A DNA stretch of 64,000 bases from JAGLTA01 sp023142625. Lineage in GTDB: Bacteria; Patescibacteriota; Patescibacteriia; JAACEG01. Positions within the stretch are counted from its first letter, which is position 1; every line of letters starts with the position of its first letter. A program made the translations under genes and the position numbers. The notes under the pieces were generated by a model that saw only the letters and a list, made by a program, of their open reading frames with translations, did not search any database and was not told the DNA's origin. The stretch is from positions 1 to 64,000 of the forward strand of contig DAOWHA010000050.1 of the NCBI GenBank assembly GCA_030641665.1. The letters are read 5' to 3'. Shown piece by piece: positions 47,835 through 58,600 of this stretch.

Positions 47835-49505
47835 TTAAGGGCACGCACACCATGCTCCGTCGCAGCAACATGGTCCTAAAGTAGGAACGCCAGCGCATCC
47901 TGGTCCTTCGCTCGGATACAAGCAATTCTGATAATTGTTTTTCACTCCTGCTGTTGCCTGGCTTTGATAAGCAGTTGCTGTTTGAAATTTAGAATGATTA
48001 ATACTTGCCTGCGTCGCGCCGCCGATATCCTCAGCTGTTATCCAATACCCGACTGTTCCGCCTAAAATTCCAATATTGCTGGTATTCAGACTGCTATACA
48101 TCATTATATCTGAAAACAAAATCTGAATCGGATCTTTTAGTGTAACGCCAACTTCATTTACAAGCGGGCTAACACTAATAATTGTCGGAGATGTTAAATT
48201 AATATTATTAGTCGTGTTAAACTGCCAAATATAATCATCAGTCGGCGACTCTTCTGATATTCCGTCATTATCGCCGTCAAAAGAATTGCTTGCCATATCA
48301 ACTATGCCGTCAAAAGGGTACGCAGCTTCAGGACAAATAAGGCAGGTCGCGGCCTTAATCGTTGTGGTTATATTTGCCAATGCTGGCAGACAATAGATTG
48401 TCTCTCCGCAAGAATTCGTTCCGCAAGGTGTTCCTAAAAATTCAACTGTTCTATATTGGTTGGAAATAGACAAAAATCCTGCGACTGGCGCGCCGTCATT
48501 GACTAAAATATTTGCGTCTAATATTGACAACGGGTCAATAGCTTCTGAAAAATGCATCTGCACAACTATATTGCGATCGTAAGTTCCGCTAGCTGCGGGC
48601 TGAACGATTTTAATATAAGGCGGCGTAACATCCAAAAAAGTGCTTATTTCAAATGACCAATCATAACTGCCTAACGCTCCAAAAGCTGAACTTCCGTCTG
48701 ATTTATTTATATTATTCGTGAGTTCAACAGTATGCCAAATATTTTCAACAGGGCTGCCAAGCGGATTTATCGGCTTAAAGCGGAAAGTTCTGTCGTCGGC
48801 TGTTTTCGCCGCAAAAACTTCCGTAATATAAGGACCTGAAATAATTTCTCCTTGTTTGGCGATTTTTACATTAGGATTGCCACTTCCGTCTAAGACGATA
48901 GTGTCATACTCTCCAGCGTCAAACTCTCCATTGCCGTTAATGTCAACCCAATCGCCAAAAATTGTGCTGCCATTCGTGTCGTCAATCAAAGTGCTGACTT
49001 GCATCGCTTCCTTAAAGGTAACAACGATTGATGTGTTGCGGGCAATATTAAGCGAACCTGGCGCTGGATAAACGCTCTCAATAATTCCAGAGCCTAAGGC
49101 GCCGCCTCCGCCGCCACCACCACCGCCGCCGCCGCCAGTTGCGCCAGTTGCGCCAGTTAAACTCTTCATTATAAACTGCGTGATAGCAAAAGACGCTAAA
49201 ATAATTAAAAGTCCGATCGCGCCGCTTATTAAAATCTTTTTCGCTTTTTCGATTTTCTCAGAAGCCCCTCCTGATGTCATCCAAACAAACCCTCCATATA
49301 AAATTATAACTATCGCCAATATTCCCAGAAATCCTAAAACAATATTAATAATCGTAAAAACCATTGATTTTAATCCGCGTGTTCCCAGTCCTAAAATTGA
49401 GGAATATTCTAATCCGTAAGTTTGCGCGGACGCGGAAACAGCAATGCTGAAAATCGCTAAAAACGCAATGGCGAATAAAATAAATTTTTGTTTTTTAAAT
49501 CTCAT
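47835..49505 (-). CDS. Exported VirB2/TrbC-like protein with Ig-like domains
   Basis: 556 residues. The first 115 residues nearly repeat the 2096-aa neighbour (QTYGLEYSSILGLGTRGLKS after a signal peptide, then two membrane helices). A run of about ten Gly (around residue 130) follows, then three Big_5-type Ig-like domains, starting near IESVYPAPGSLN (about 140), DVTPPYIKIVQP (about 290) and LTSPTIISVSPL (about 430). The end is Cys-rich (GPCCCDGAWCACP). It may be the short member of a paralogous surface-protein set anchored through the pilin-like segment. Type IV secretion pilins are much smaller, so this is a fusion rather than a classic VirB2. Confidence 0.78.
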   Translation of the reverse strand: MRFKKQKFILFAIAFLAIFSIAVSASAQTYGLEYSSILGLGTRGLKSMVFTIINIVLGFLGILAIVIILYGGFVWMTSGGASEKIEKAKKILISGAIGLLIILASFAITQFIMKSLTGATGATGGGGGGGGGGGGALGSGIIESVYPAPGSLNIARNTSIVVTFKEAMQVSTLIDDTNGSTIFGDWVDINGNGEFDAGEYDTIVLDGSGNPNVKIAKQGEIISGPYITEVFAAKTADDRTFRFKPINPLGSPVENIWHTVELTNNINKSDGSSAFGALGSYDWSFEISTFLDVTPPYIKIVQPAASGTYDRNIVVQMHFSEAIDPLSILDANILVNDGAPVAGFLSISNQYRTVEFLGTPCGTNSCGETIYCLPALANITTTIKAATCLICPEAAYPFDGIVDMASNSFDGDNDGISEESPTDDYIWQFNTTNNINLTSPTIISVSPLVNEVGVTLKDPIQILFSDIMMYSSLNTSNIGILGGTVGYWITAEDIGGATQASINHSKFQTATAYQSQATAGVKNNYQNCLYPSEGPGCAGVPTLGPCCCDGAWCACP

Positions 49506-49586
49506 AAATGCTTAAAATTTGCAATTACCAATTTGGCAATGAATTTGCAATTTTCTAATTTTCAATTTTACTAACTTTAACCATTC

Positions 49587-49763
49587 TGTCTTTGCGAGGA
49601 GCGAATGGAGCGATAGCGAAATGAGTAACGAAGCAATCCCATTACTGAGCGAACAAATCTATAATTATAATTTGTCTATGCTTTTGTATAGTTTGCACGG
49701 TTAGTAATGGTATTGCTTCGTCGCGCCTCTCTCGCTTCGCTCGTTCAGCTCCTCGCAAAGACA
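49587..49763. mobile_element. TGTCTTTGCGAG inverted-repeat element, copy 10 (177 bp)
   Basis: Fills half of the 360-bp gap 49506-49865; the rest is AT-rich word repeats (AATTGGTAATT, AAATTTGC). The interior on minus reads CCGTGCAAACTATACAAAAG then CATAGACAAATTATAATTAT, aligning with the GIY-YIG 5' region (CCGCGCAAATTATGCAAAAG) before a deletion junction. Confidence 0.85.
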
Positions 49764-49865
49764 TCTTAATTATAAAATGTATCTAAAAAATAATTGGTAA
49801 TTAAAAATTTGAAAATTTAATAATTGATTGATAATTGCAAATTGGTAATTAAAAATTTATTTTTC

Positions 49866-52800
49866 TTAAAACTCTGACGCTATAATATATCCATTATAAT
49901 ATTCCCATTGATTGCATACTGCTCTTGTCGTATCGCCATTGCACCAGTCCCAATTGTCTTTTAGCCTAATTCTCGGCTGGGTCGCGCAGCAAGGAAATGC
50001 TCCGCAGACAACGGATAAATCCCCGAACAGCGTTGCCCCTGCCGCGCCGCACTCTATTGAAACAGAACTTGGATCATTCAATAACATCTCGTAATAACTG
50101 TATTGCCTTGATTCTGAATGCGGATCGTCCTCGTCAGGTCTGTCTTGTATTCCGTTACTCACATAACTTATGTTCGGACTTGCGTCAGTGCCGTCGCCCC
50201 AGTCAATCCAATAGGTCGCGAGCGGAAGCTGGTTATAGTCTATAATGCTGTTAAATTCCAAATTGACATCATTGGAGATAGAAAAATTATAATTGCCGCT
50301 AATATTGCCGTTAACTTTAATATTTTCAACTATCGGCGGCACCCCGCAAAAATCGCAAGTCGCACCTGCCGGGTTAGAACCGCAGCCTGCAAAGCAGTCT
50401 CCTCCTGCGCAAAGCCCTGTTGTATTGGAATAGGCTGGTCTTGCGGCTGGAGTTCCCGCGCAAATATTATCAGGCGGATTCCAGTCATTCAAAACGCAGG
50501 CAATGTCTATGCCGCAATCCCTGTACTGGCTACTGGCGTGATCCCACTCCCATGTTCCGTAACTTTTCGCGAAAATGCGCTTTAAAATTTCAACAGCGTT
50601 ATTATCGCTTATGTTTCCTAAATTGCTTATCGGTTCGCAAGTTTCGCATATAGTATGCGCATCATTACAAGGACAGTGCAAAAGAAGGTTGTCGTCATGG
50701 TGATTCCAGTCTCCGCTCGGATAAGGATGCGCACAAATAAGTTCAGGGTGTCCGCTGCACCTGCCAATAACATCGCAAGTATTGCCTTGAGTTGAACCAT
50801 CGCTGCATCCGTATGGCAAGCCGGCAATAGCGCCTTCGCTTAAATTCTCCCTAAAAAGTATCGGGTCTAAAATATCAGTGTTATCATTTCCGTCCCAATA
50901 GATAGGATTAACCCCTTCTGGCGGAATCATAGAGCCGAACGGCTTATCTTCAGAAGTATGATAATAATCAAAACTGCCAAGTTCTCCTGTCCTATAATCT
51001 GTGCCGTCGCGCACCCTGTCTGTCCACGCCTTATTCTCGCCAATGTCAAAATGCGAAACGGTCTGATATATTTTATCGCATCTTAAGCGGTAATCCATAG
51101 GATCAACTAATCTGCTTTCCGTATAATCATATATCATCACTTGCGGATCAGGATTTGGTTCGTTTAATACTAAATCTCCATCATAAATATACCAATTTCC
51201 GCTAATTGGGATATGCGTAGCGTCGTTTTTAGGGATACATGTAAATCTTAAATTATATTCGGTATCAGTATTAAAGGCGCCGCAATTCCCATCTGAATAA
51301 ATTCTAACTTCTACTTTGTAATTTGTACTATTACAAGTTTGCATTCCAGCATCATTATCATTATAAACTATCATTCTGCTTCCACAGCCTCCATTTAAAA
51401 AGTTTGTTAAATCACCATAATATGCTCCATTTATTATAAGACTGGGCAGCCCAGCAAGCATCCAGTCTGCAAAAGCGGTAAGAAGATTAGTGTCGCAACA
51501 ATAATCATCTAAATCAGATATTATTTCAGATGTTCTATTCTCCACAAAATCAAAGTTAGCGTCCATATCAGAGCAGTAGAATACAGGGAACTTGCCGTCG
51601 TATCCCAGCACTCTTCCTGTCTCTTCAATCCCTTCGGACGACAGCTTGTCAACCGGCCACCAGAGCAAGCATTGCCTCGGATTTCCCGGAAATCGGTCAT
51701 ACTCTAAGCAGTAGCCGAATTTACCAATATTTTTAATTCCGGAATCGCTGAAATACTCGCAGCTTAAAGCGTCCTGCTTAGGATACGACCTGCAAGTCTG
51801 CGGCGAATAGACATCAGTGTCTCCGATTTTTAACGCAGGCTTAATCCTGATTTCGTCAATATAAAAATTGCCGTCAGGCGCGCTTCCCGGGGCGACAAGC
51901 CTTAAAACTATCCTCTTGGTGCTTAAATCAACATCAAACGCCGCAGTTTTAAACTGCCAATAGTCTGAACGCGGAACAGACAAAATCGAATGATAGTCTC
52001 TTATCATATTTCCAAAAGCGTCCATCTCGCGCAGTTGAATCTCCGCGTTGCTGGCTTTTAAATTTAAGGTATTAACCCAAGCGCTCACAAAATATCTGTT
52101 CCCTTCTTCTGTGCCGATTAAAGATATGGTTTCGGTTACGGCAGCATAGTCGGCTCCTACGCTTAAAAAAGACCTTCCTTCCGGAGACATATATTCAAGC
52201 CCTATCCCTTGCGCTGAAACCGGATCGGAGATGACTGAAAACTCGTCTTCAAAAAGAGCCCCTTCATAAAGCCAGCCGACAGGATAGTCAATATTTTCAA
52301 TCAGCTCAAAATTATTGTTCGGGATTTTTATCTGGACGCTTTCCTGGCTCATCGTATGCAGAGGATAATATCCTTCAGCAACTCCTTGCTTTCCTATCTT
52401 TGTATATCCTGCTCTATCCCGAATATCATCCAAGGAGACAGTAGCGTTTGCCGTTTGATTTATCGGCTCGCTCACTACAAAGCCGTCGCATTTGCCCTGT
52501 TCATTCATAGAATTGCACGCTCCAATATCAGTACATTTTCTTTTTATCGCGCCGTCTTTGCCTGTAACATTAACAGTCCCCTTGCAATACAGCCACTCTC
52601 CGCAAGTCCTGGTCGGCTTGACTTTTACCAGCAGGTTTGAATCGCAAGTCCCATCTGGAATTCCTCCGATTAAACAGCTTTGCGGCGTATTAATATTTTT
52701 ATCGTTTCTGTCAGCGTCATAAATAATATCTTCTATCGCCAAGCCGCTTGATATCTCGCGCCTGTTAAATAAAACGCATCCTTTTTCATAATCAACAAGC

Positions 52801-55800
52801 CCATTGCACTCCGCTTTGTCAATAGAACTGTCTATATTATAATAAATTCCTGTTTTTAAAATTTTAACAAATTCAGACGGAACCAAATTTCCGCTAACGC
52901 TCAAATCGCAATTAATCGCCGAATCTTTGCCAGTATAAAACCGTCCGCTAAACTGCTGATCGCTTTCATCAGAAACAATCTGCGCTCCGTTAATAGGGGT
53001 AATAATATCCATTGAGTCGTCAGGCGATATTAAATCAATCGGGTTGCCAACTAAACCGTCAACGCAATTTTCTAATATAATCGCGCTGCCGGCGCCGTTA
53101 GAATTGCTTAACACTGTATAAACGGTGTCTTGCTCTAACCGAACAGGAACATTTGTAATATAATCGCCGGCTGCAACGCTCCAACCGTCAGGAACTCCGT
53201 CAACATCGACATCTTGAGCAAAATCGCCGTTAAAAACGATATTTTTTGAAATTGAACTTATCGGATCAATATATTCCGCGCAGCCGTCAATTTCAGGCGG
53301 GCAAATCGCTGTCCAATTATTGCAATAGCCTCCCGGACAATCAGCATCAGTCTCGCAGATTCCGCCGCCTCCGCCCAGACAGGTTTTAGCCGCGTACTCA
53401 ACGCCGATATCAGAATATGCCAAAGGGCAATTCGGCGCTCCGGAAGTAGTATTAGCAAGATACCAACCAGCATCTGTCTGTCCCCCAACTAATTTATATT
53501 CACAAATTTTAGCGTCTCCCTTGATTCTCTGTGATACAGGATCTTTAAAATAAGAATCGCCCATAACATCTGAACTAAATTTTCCGCAGCCGACATTATC
53601 AAAAAGACAGAGCGTATCGTTATATTCATCAGGGTCGTTAATTTTATAAACAGTTTCATATTGATACAGATCATCTCTGTCGTCGGCAAGATTTTCAGTT
53701 GTTTTATTCATATTATACCTGTAATTTGCAGTTCCTAAAGCAGAGCATCCTTTCTCTTTTGATTTGCAAATTTTCCCCTTATCATTAACTAGCGTGTCAA
53801 TTTTGTCGCCAAAAACAGTGATTTCAGATATATCGCCCAAATTAAATATTTCTTCTAAATAACTATGAGAATTAAATGTGTCAATCAGCGCTTCGCATCC
53901 TGCGACATCTTCGCCGCATAAGCGATTAAATGATTTTAAATATACTGTCTGTTTTTCAACCTCGCTCTCATACTCTTCGCATCCAAGCATATATTGCGGA
54001 GCGTAAGCGCCGTTATGGTCTTGATCGCATACTGATGAAACATTCCAAAAATCAGGTCTGATTAAAAACAGCTTGTCGCGCTCCTCTTTTAAGATAATAT
54101 TGTCAATATAGGAAATGCCGCTAAAACCGCTGATTCTTAATGTTTCTAAAATATTATCGCCCGGCGCACTCATTGGATCGTCGCTGCTCATATCCCAGCC
54201 GACTAAAACAGGACCTAATGAATATTTCTGCCACTCCGGACCTAAATTAACCGAACCGCTCGCGAACTCTTCTCCTGCCGGCGCGCTGGAAAATTCAGCC
54301 GTCAGGCTTCCTGCTCCTTTTGCCCAAAAAGAGAGGAAATAAGTTTTTTGATGTCCGAGCAAAGATTTGTAAAGGCAGGTCTGTTCAGTGTTTTGCGCGT
54401 AACAGACTGTTTCATTATTAACTTCGCATTCGCATCCTTCGTCTAAAGCGCAAACAAATCCTAAATCGCAATGCGCTTTTAAGGAATAGTTCATGTCGTC
54501 GCCCAAATTGATTTTCAAACTATGCCCACCTCTAATCAGAGACTCGCTGCTAAGAGCTCCGACCCCACAATTATTAACCGCCTGTTCAAATCCGTCGTCA
54601 ATAACCTTGCGGATATTATTGCTTGTGTTTCCCCTATATTCATAACAATCGTTTTTTGACGCGGGGCAAACAATCCCTTGCTCGGACAAAGCTTCATAAA
54701 TGCATTCGTTGTTAGCGCTCCATTCGCCCCAATCCCAACTGCCGGCAGAATGGACAACGCAGTCTGCCTGTGATGATTTTGTCTTGCGGTAAGGATGGCA
54801 GTCATCAGAGCAACTAACTGTATTTTTATAATGCCGATAAGAGATAATATTTGCTTCGCTGTAAAATTCATTGCATTCCGGATTTCTGATCGCGTCGTCA
54901 TAATTATTACAGTCTCCAAAAATATCAGCGGCGTCGGCTATATTATATATATTGTCAGGATAGCCGTTGCTATCAGCGTCTAACAGCATATGAGCGACAA
55001 GCTGGAATCCTGTCTCTTCTGAGCCGATCCATGTGTAAAACGACGCGCAATCACCGTTAATTCCATGGCATGGCCGCAGATAAGAAAAATATTCAATCGC
55101 TTCGCCGCCTTCTTCTAATTTGTCTAAATTCGTAAATTCAGAGCATCCCGCGTATTGCGCCGAGCATTTTTCCTCGTTGTTCGGAATTAAAAACTCTGGA
55201 AATTTTTCGCTCTCAAAAAAAGTCGCTTCCTGCTTGTAGGCGTTATAGCCGTTGCAAGTCTCGGGGCAAAAATCATCAGACCGAACCACTCCCGGAATGC
55301 TCGGATCGCCATTCGTTGGTTCGTATAAATCGCATCCGACATCGTCTGGTCGGCATTCTAATGCAAAGTTAGCGCATTGCTCGGATCCGCCTTCCGCGCA
55401 TCGCTCAATATCCGTTCGCCAAAAATGCCCTGCTGTTTCACATCCTGACTGATCGTCAAAAGCATCGTTATATACGGTATATAATTCGCAATTATAATAA
55501 TCAGGAGCTTTTTTTAAATAGAGCGAATTGCTGTTATGATAATCTTCATAACTAAACAGATATCCGTCTCCAGCTACTTCTTCTAATTGGACAGAATCAA
55601 TTAAGCACCCAAGCGGAATTCCTCCTGCCGCGCCGCTCACGCTGATTGTCAATTCCGTGTCAAAAGCGTCAATTGTTCCGTCGGTTGGAAAAGTGTAATT
55701 AACATTAAACCGCTCCCAGTCATCGTTGTTGCCAGATATTAATTCAATCGGCGATCCTGCTATGGCTGGAATATAGAATTGAAAATTAGTTCCGACACAA

Positions 55801-58505
55801 TTTTGCGCGTAAAAAGAAAAACTGAACTTTCTGCCTTCTAAATTATATCCTGTGTCAATAACTTTTGTCAGATTAGCCGCTGCGCCGTTTAAAGACCTAA
55901 AAGCTGTGGCGCCGATAAAACTCGCGCTGGTTGCTTCTCCTGCCGCGGACGCCCATTCTATAAAAGTATCGGCTATGCTGTCATCAATAATGTCTGTTTC
56001 TAAAATATCAGTAAAACTTGAGTTAGTAATCAGATTAGTCCCCAAATTCGGCTTTGTCCTAATATACTCGCGGCACCCCTCGCTGGAACTGGAACAAATT
56101 TCCGCTTTTTTGTTTAGATAAATGTCATTATTAACATTAGGAACAAGCTCTTGATTTATCGTAAGCCGCGCTTTTGATCCGTCTAAAACGCATTCTATCC
56201 CTTTATGCGGAACAACGCACGATTCAATAATGTCGCCGTCTTGGTCAATATCATTTACATCCGCAATTTCGCATCCGTCTGCATTGGCGCAATAATTATC
56301 TAAATTCAAATCCCACCCTTGGCTTAAGCAAGCCCAAGCGTCGTCCCCCGCGTTTCTTGAAGCGCAATGCCATTCGCATCCGGCGCTGTCTTCACTGCAT
56401 CCGCCGTACTCCGCAGTATTTTTCAGATAAAAAACTTCGTTTCCTTTCGGAGACGCGAAAGACTGGCAAGTATTATAATAACTGTCGCATTCATCTCCTT
56501 GAAAATCCCAAACGCGCTTCTCCTCTGAACAGTATCCGTAAAAAAGGCAATTTCCTTTTGCATCTTCTTTTAAGCAAGACTGTTCGTCGGCGCAATATCC
56601 GTCTCTCATAATATTAACGCGCGGCTTCTGGTCATACTCGTCGTCAAAGTCGCCATCGCTGTCAATGTCAATTCCTTGTGAAACTTCTTCGCTGATTATC
56701 TTCTCTCCTATTCCTTCAAGTTCGCAAAAAAGTTCCGGCGCTTTCAGCACCCAGCTCGGATCAATCAGTTTATAAAAAGGCGAGGCAGGATCGTCAAACC
56801 CGCTTATTACTTCCTGAATATTATAAATCCTGAAATCAGAGGTTTGATTGCCAATATGCCTTGCGGCTAATTCCCAGCCGACCGGGATTATTCTGTATTT
56901 TCTTAAAATTACCAAATTTCTATAAGAGTATCCTTGATTATACAGCGGCTCAATATCTTTTGAAGTAAATCCGAACGGAAAATTGCCGCTTATATATCCT
57001 TGATTAAGAGCTTCCTGAACCGTAAGTTCCTGCTGGACAGCGTCGGCGAACTGCTGCGTAATTACGCATTCTGTCGGTCCGGCGTTTTCAGGATCAGGGC
57101 ACATTAACAATTTTGACAAAATTGAATAAGCTCCGCCTGTTTTATAATCCGGCTGAAAAATTTTTGAATATTTCGCTTTGGCGGCTTTAGCGCCCTGGCT
57201 GACCCTGGCTGCGGATATTCTGCTTGCCGAACTGTCAACACCGCTCAGCCAGTTATAATCTGAATCTTCGTCATCTCCGCGCAGTTTAGCCATCCCTTCC
57301 ATCACCCATTTGTTGATCAACTTGCTCATTAAAGTATTAGCGAAAGTCGCGACTGCGTCGGCTATAATGTCGCCCGTGAAAACTTCTTCAAACTTCGTCC
57401 CTTCGTCAATCGGCTTGGTTCCCATTTTATAGACCACATTACCAGGCGTTAAAATATTTCCTGCGGCATCTGTGATAGCTTTCCAGCCGCCGCCCTCTTT
57501 CCGCGCTTTTTCAGCAGTATCAATTCCAGCCTTTCTTTTTTCTAAAAAATCACTATGCATTGTTAAAGCGATTCCGATGTCGTTCTCTTCCGGATTCCAA
57601 TATCCTTGAAAGCGAGTTAAAAAATCAGGATCGTTCACAAACTCATCCCAATTTCGCGAAGCGCGGCTGTATGTGCACTTCGGCTTTTTCGGCCTCTGTA
57701 TTTCAGCTAAATCAGCTGTTAATCTCATCTTAACATTAAAATCCGGCTCGCATAAAAATTGCACTATGGATCCTGCCGCCCCCTTGCTATATCTTGAGCC
57801 AGCAGATCCAGCGGTAGGACCGCCAAAATCTTTCTTACTTAAATCATCTGTCTGTTTTTCGTAAATTTCAAGGCATTTAATCGAATGATCTCCTTCGCAT
57901 ACGCTCCAACAATTCTCAATGATCATTTTTTCTGAATTTGGCAAAAGATTAAAATTGTCTGGTATTTCTCCGCACTTTTTTTCACATCCGCTAACAAAAT
58001 CTTTCGAGCATTCTATAAAATCATCGTTAGTTTTTGAATAAGCATCTTCTTCTGAGGAATGCCTGTCCCACTGGCTCGCCGCTGCCATAATAGCTGTTCC
58101 TGCGGCTTCATCAGCCGCGTCCAGCATATATTCCTCCCAATTAGAAGTAAAAATCATCGGCTTCTGACCCTTGTCTCCGCTCGCTACCCAAGTCGCGCTT
58201 TCTAAAGCTAAATTGCGCAAAAAATTATGCAGCGCTGCCTTAAAGCCAACCGCCGCCCAATGCTTGCCGAGTTTCTCTTCTGCTACTTCCCATTTTTCCC
58301 AAGCCCATTTTAACGCATCGCTTACTCTTGACCATATATTTGATAATGTATTTGGGATAGAAGAGACATCAGTCGTTACTTCAACGGGAATCGCCCGAGC
58401 GTTTTTTACTATCAATAAATTAAATCCTACTGAATGAAAAATAAACAGAAACAGAATCATTAAAATAACTAATCTGTTTTTTTTCTTTTTTGTTTTGTTA
58501 AACAT
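49866..58505 (-). CDS. Giant Cys-rich exported protein (2879 aa)
   Basis: 2879 residues with a clear signal peptide (KKKKNRLVILMILFLFIFH..., cleavage probably after NARA near 38) and no further membrane helix. The first 600 residues are mixed helical. Afterwards, repeated Cys-rich segments (patterns such as CSEDSAGCEW, CRPDDVGCDLY, CSAQYAGCSEF, CEYFSDSG) alternate with about four jelly-roll (CBM4/9-like) domains, recognisable by starts like NLITNSSF (about 825), GGHSLKINLG (about 1322), NGDFAQDVDVDG (about 1757) and NNNFELIENIDYP (about 2060). The C-terminus (about 2725-2879) has a PKD-like WIDWGDGTD. It is probably secreted or wall-associated, binding glycans or proteins, and lies next to the two VirB2-like proteins as one surface locus. 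Confidence 0.75.
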   Translation of the reverse strand: MFNKTKKKKNRLVILMILFLFIFHSVGFNLLIVKNARAIPVEVTTDVSSIPNTLSNIWSRVSDALKWAWEKWEVAEEKLGKHWAAVGFKAALHNFLRNLALESATWVASGDKGQKPMIFTSNWEEYMLDAADEAAGTAIMAAASQWDRHSSEEDAYSKTNDDFIECSKDFVSGCEKKCGEIPDNFNLLPNSEKMIIENCWSVCEGDHSIKCLEIYEKQTDDLSKKDFGGPTAGSAGSRYSKGAAGSIVQFLCEPDFNVKMRLTADLAEIQRPKKPKCTYSRASRNWDEFVNDPDFLTRFQGYWNPEENDIGIALTMHSDFLEKRKAGIDTAEKARKEGGGWKAITDAAGNILTPGNVVYKMGTKPIDEGTKFEEVFTGDIIADAVATFANTLMSKLINKWVMEGMAKLRGDDEDSDYNWLSGVDSSASRISAARVSQGAKAAKAKYSKIFQPDYKTGGAYSILSKLLMCPDPENAGPTECVITQQFADAVQQELTVQEALNQGYISGNFPFGFTSKDIEPLYNQGYSYRNLVILRKYRIIPVGWELAARHIGNQTSDFRIYNIQEVISGFDDPASPFYKLIDPSWVLKAPELFCELEGIGEKIISEEVSQGIDIDSDGDFDDEYDQKPRVNIMRDGYCADEQSCLKEDAKGNCLFYGYCSEEKRVWDFQGDECDSYYNTCQSFASPKGNEVFYLKNTAEYGGCSEDSAGCEWHCASRNAGDDAWACLSQGWDLNLDNYCANADGCEIADVNDIDQDGDIIESCVVPHKGIECVLDGSKARLTINQELVPNVNNDIYLNKKAEICSSSSEGCREYIRTKPNLGTNLITNSSFTDILETDIIDDSIADTFIEWASAAGEATSASFIGATAFRSLNGAAANLTKVIDTGYNLEGRKFSFSFYAQNCVGTNFQFYIPAIAGSPIELISGNNDDWERFNVNYTFPTDGTIDAFDTELTISVSGAAGGIPLGCLIDSVQLEEVAGDGYLFSYEDYHNSNSLYLKKAPDYYNCELYTVYNDAFDDQSGCETAGHFWRTDIERCAEGGSEQCANFALECRPDDVGCDLYEPTNGDPSIPGVVRSDDFCPETCNGYNAYKQEATFFESEKFPEFLIPNNEEKCSAQYAGCSEFTNLDKLEEGGEAIEYFSYLRPCHGINGDCASFYTWIGSEETGFQLVAHMLLDADSNGYPDNIYNIADAADIFGDCNNYDDAIRNPECNEFYSEANIISYRHYKNTVSCSDDCHPYRKTKSSQADCVVHSAGSWDWGEWSANNECIYEALSEQGIVCPASKNDCYEYRGNTSNNIRKVIDDGFEQAVNNCGVGALSSESLIRGGHSLKINLGDDMNYSLKAHCDLGFVCALDEGCECEVNNETVCYAQNTEQTCLYKSLLGHQKTYFLSFWAKGAGSLTAEFSSAPAGEEFASGSVNLGPEWQKYSLGPVLVGWDMSSDDPMSAPGDNILETLRISGFSGISYIDNIILKEERDKLFLIRPDFWNVSSVCDQDHNGAYAPQYMLGCEEYESEVEKQTVYLKSFNRLCGEDVAGCEALIDTFNSHSYLEEIFNLGDISEITVFGDKIDTLVNDKGKICKSKEKGCSALGTANYRYNMNKTTENLADDRDDLYQYETVYKINDPDEYNDTLCLFDNVGCGKFSSDVMGDSYFKDPVSQRIKGDAKICEYKLVGGQTDAGWYLANTTSGAPNCPLAYSDIGVEYAAKTCLGGGGGICETDADCPGGYCNNWTAICPPEIDGCAEYIDPISSISKNIVFNGDFAQDVDVDGVPDGWSVAAGDYITNVPVRLEQDTVYTVLSNSNGAGSAIILENCVDGLVGNPIDLISPDDSMDIITPINGAQIVSDESDQQFSGRFYTGKDSAINCDLSVSGNLVPSEFVKILKTGIYYNIDSSIDKAECNGLVDYEKGCVLFNRREISSGLAIEDIIYDADRNDKNINTPQSCLIGGIPDGTCDSNLLVKVKPTRTCGEWLYCKGTVNVTGKDGAIKRKCTDIGACNSMNEQGKCDGFVVSEPINQTANATVSLDDIRDRAGYTKIGKQGVAEGYYPLHTMSQESVQIKIPNNNFELIENIDYPVGWLYEGALFEDEFSVISDPVSAQGIGLEYMSPEGRSFLSVGADYAAVTETISLIGTEEGNRYFVSAWVNTLNLKASNAEIQLREMDAFGNMIRDYHSILSVPRSDYWQFKTAAFDVDLSTKRIVLRLVAPGSAPDGNFYIDEIRIKPALKIGDTDVYSPQTCRSYPKQDALSCEYFSDSGIKNIGKFGYCLEYDRFPGNPRQCLLWWPVDKLSSEGIEETGRVLGYDGKFPVFYCSDMDANFDFVENRTSEIISDLDDYCCDTNLLTAFADWMLAGLPSLIINGAYYGDLTNFLNGGCGSRMIVYNDNDAGMQTCNSTNYKVEVRIYSDGNCGAFNTDTEYNLRFTCIPKNDATHIPISGNWYIYDGDLVLNEPNPDPQVMIYDYTESRLVDPMDYRLRCDKIYQTVSHFDIGENKAWTDRVRDGTDYRTGELGSFDYYHTSEDKPFGSMIPPEGVNPIYWDGNDNTDILDPILFRENLSEGAIAGLPYGCSDGSTQGNTCDVIGRCSGHPELICAHPYPSGDWNHHDDNLLLHCPCNDAHTICETCEPISNLGNISDNNAVEILKRIFAKSYGTWEWDHASSQYRDCGIDIACVLNDWNPPDNICAGTPAARPAYSNTTGLCAGGDCFAGCGSNPAGATCDFCGVPPIVENIKVNGNISGNYNFSISNDVNLEFNSIIDYNQLPLATYWIDWGDGTDASPNISYVSNGIQDRPDEDDPHSESRQYSYYEMLLNDPSSVSIECGAAGATLFGDLSVVCGAFPCCATQPRIRLKDNWDWCNGDTTRAVCNQWEYYNGYIIASEF

Positions 58506-58574
58506 AAATATTTTAATTTTGAATTTCCAATTTTAAATCTATTAAGTTATCATAAAAAATTCTTCTTCAATTAT

Positions 58575-58588
58575 ATCTTTGCGAGAAG
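58575..58588. repeat. Solo end of the TGTCTTTGCGAG element
   Basis: ATCTTTGCGAGAAG, a lone element end 12 bp before complete copy 11. It suggests an older, mostly lost copy at this hot spot. Confidence 0.5.
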
Positions 58589-58600
58589 TTTTTCCCTTAT

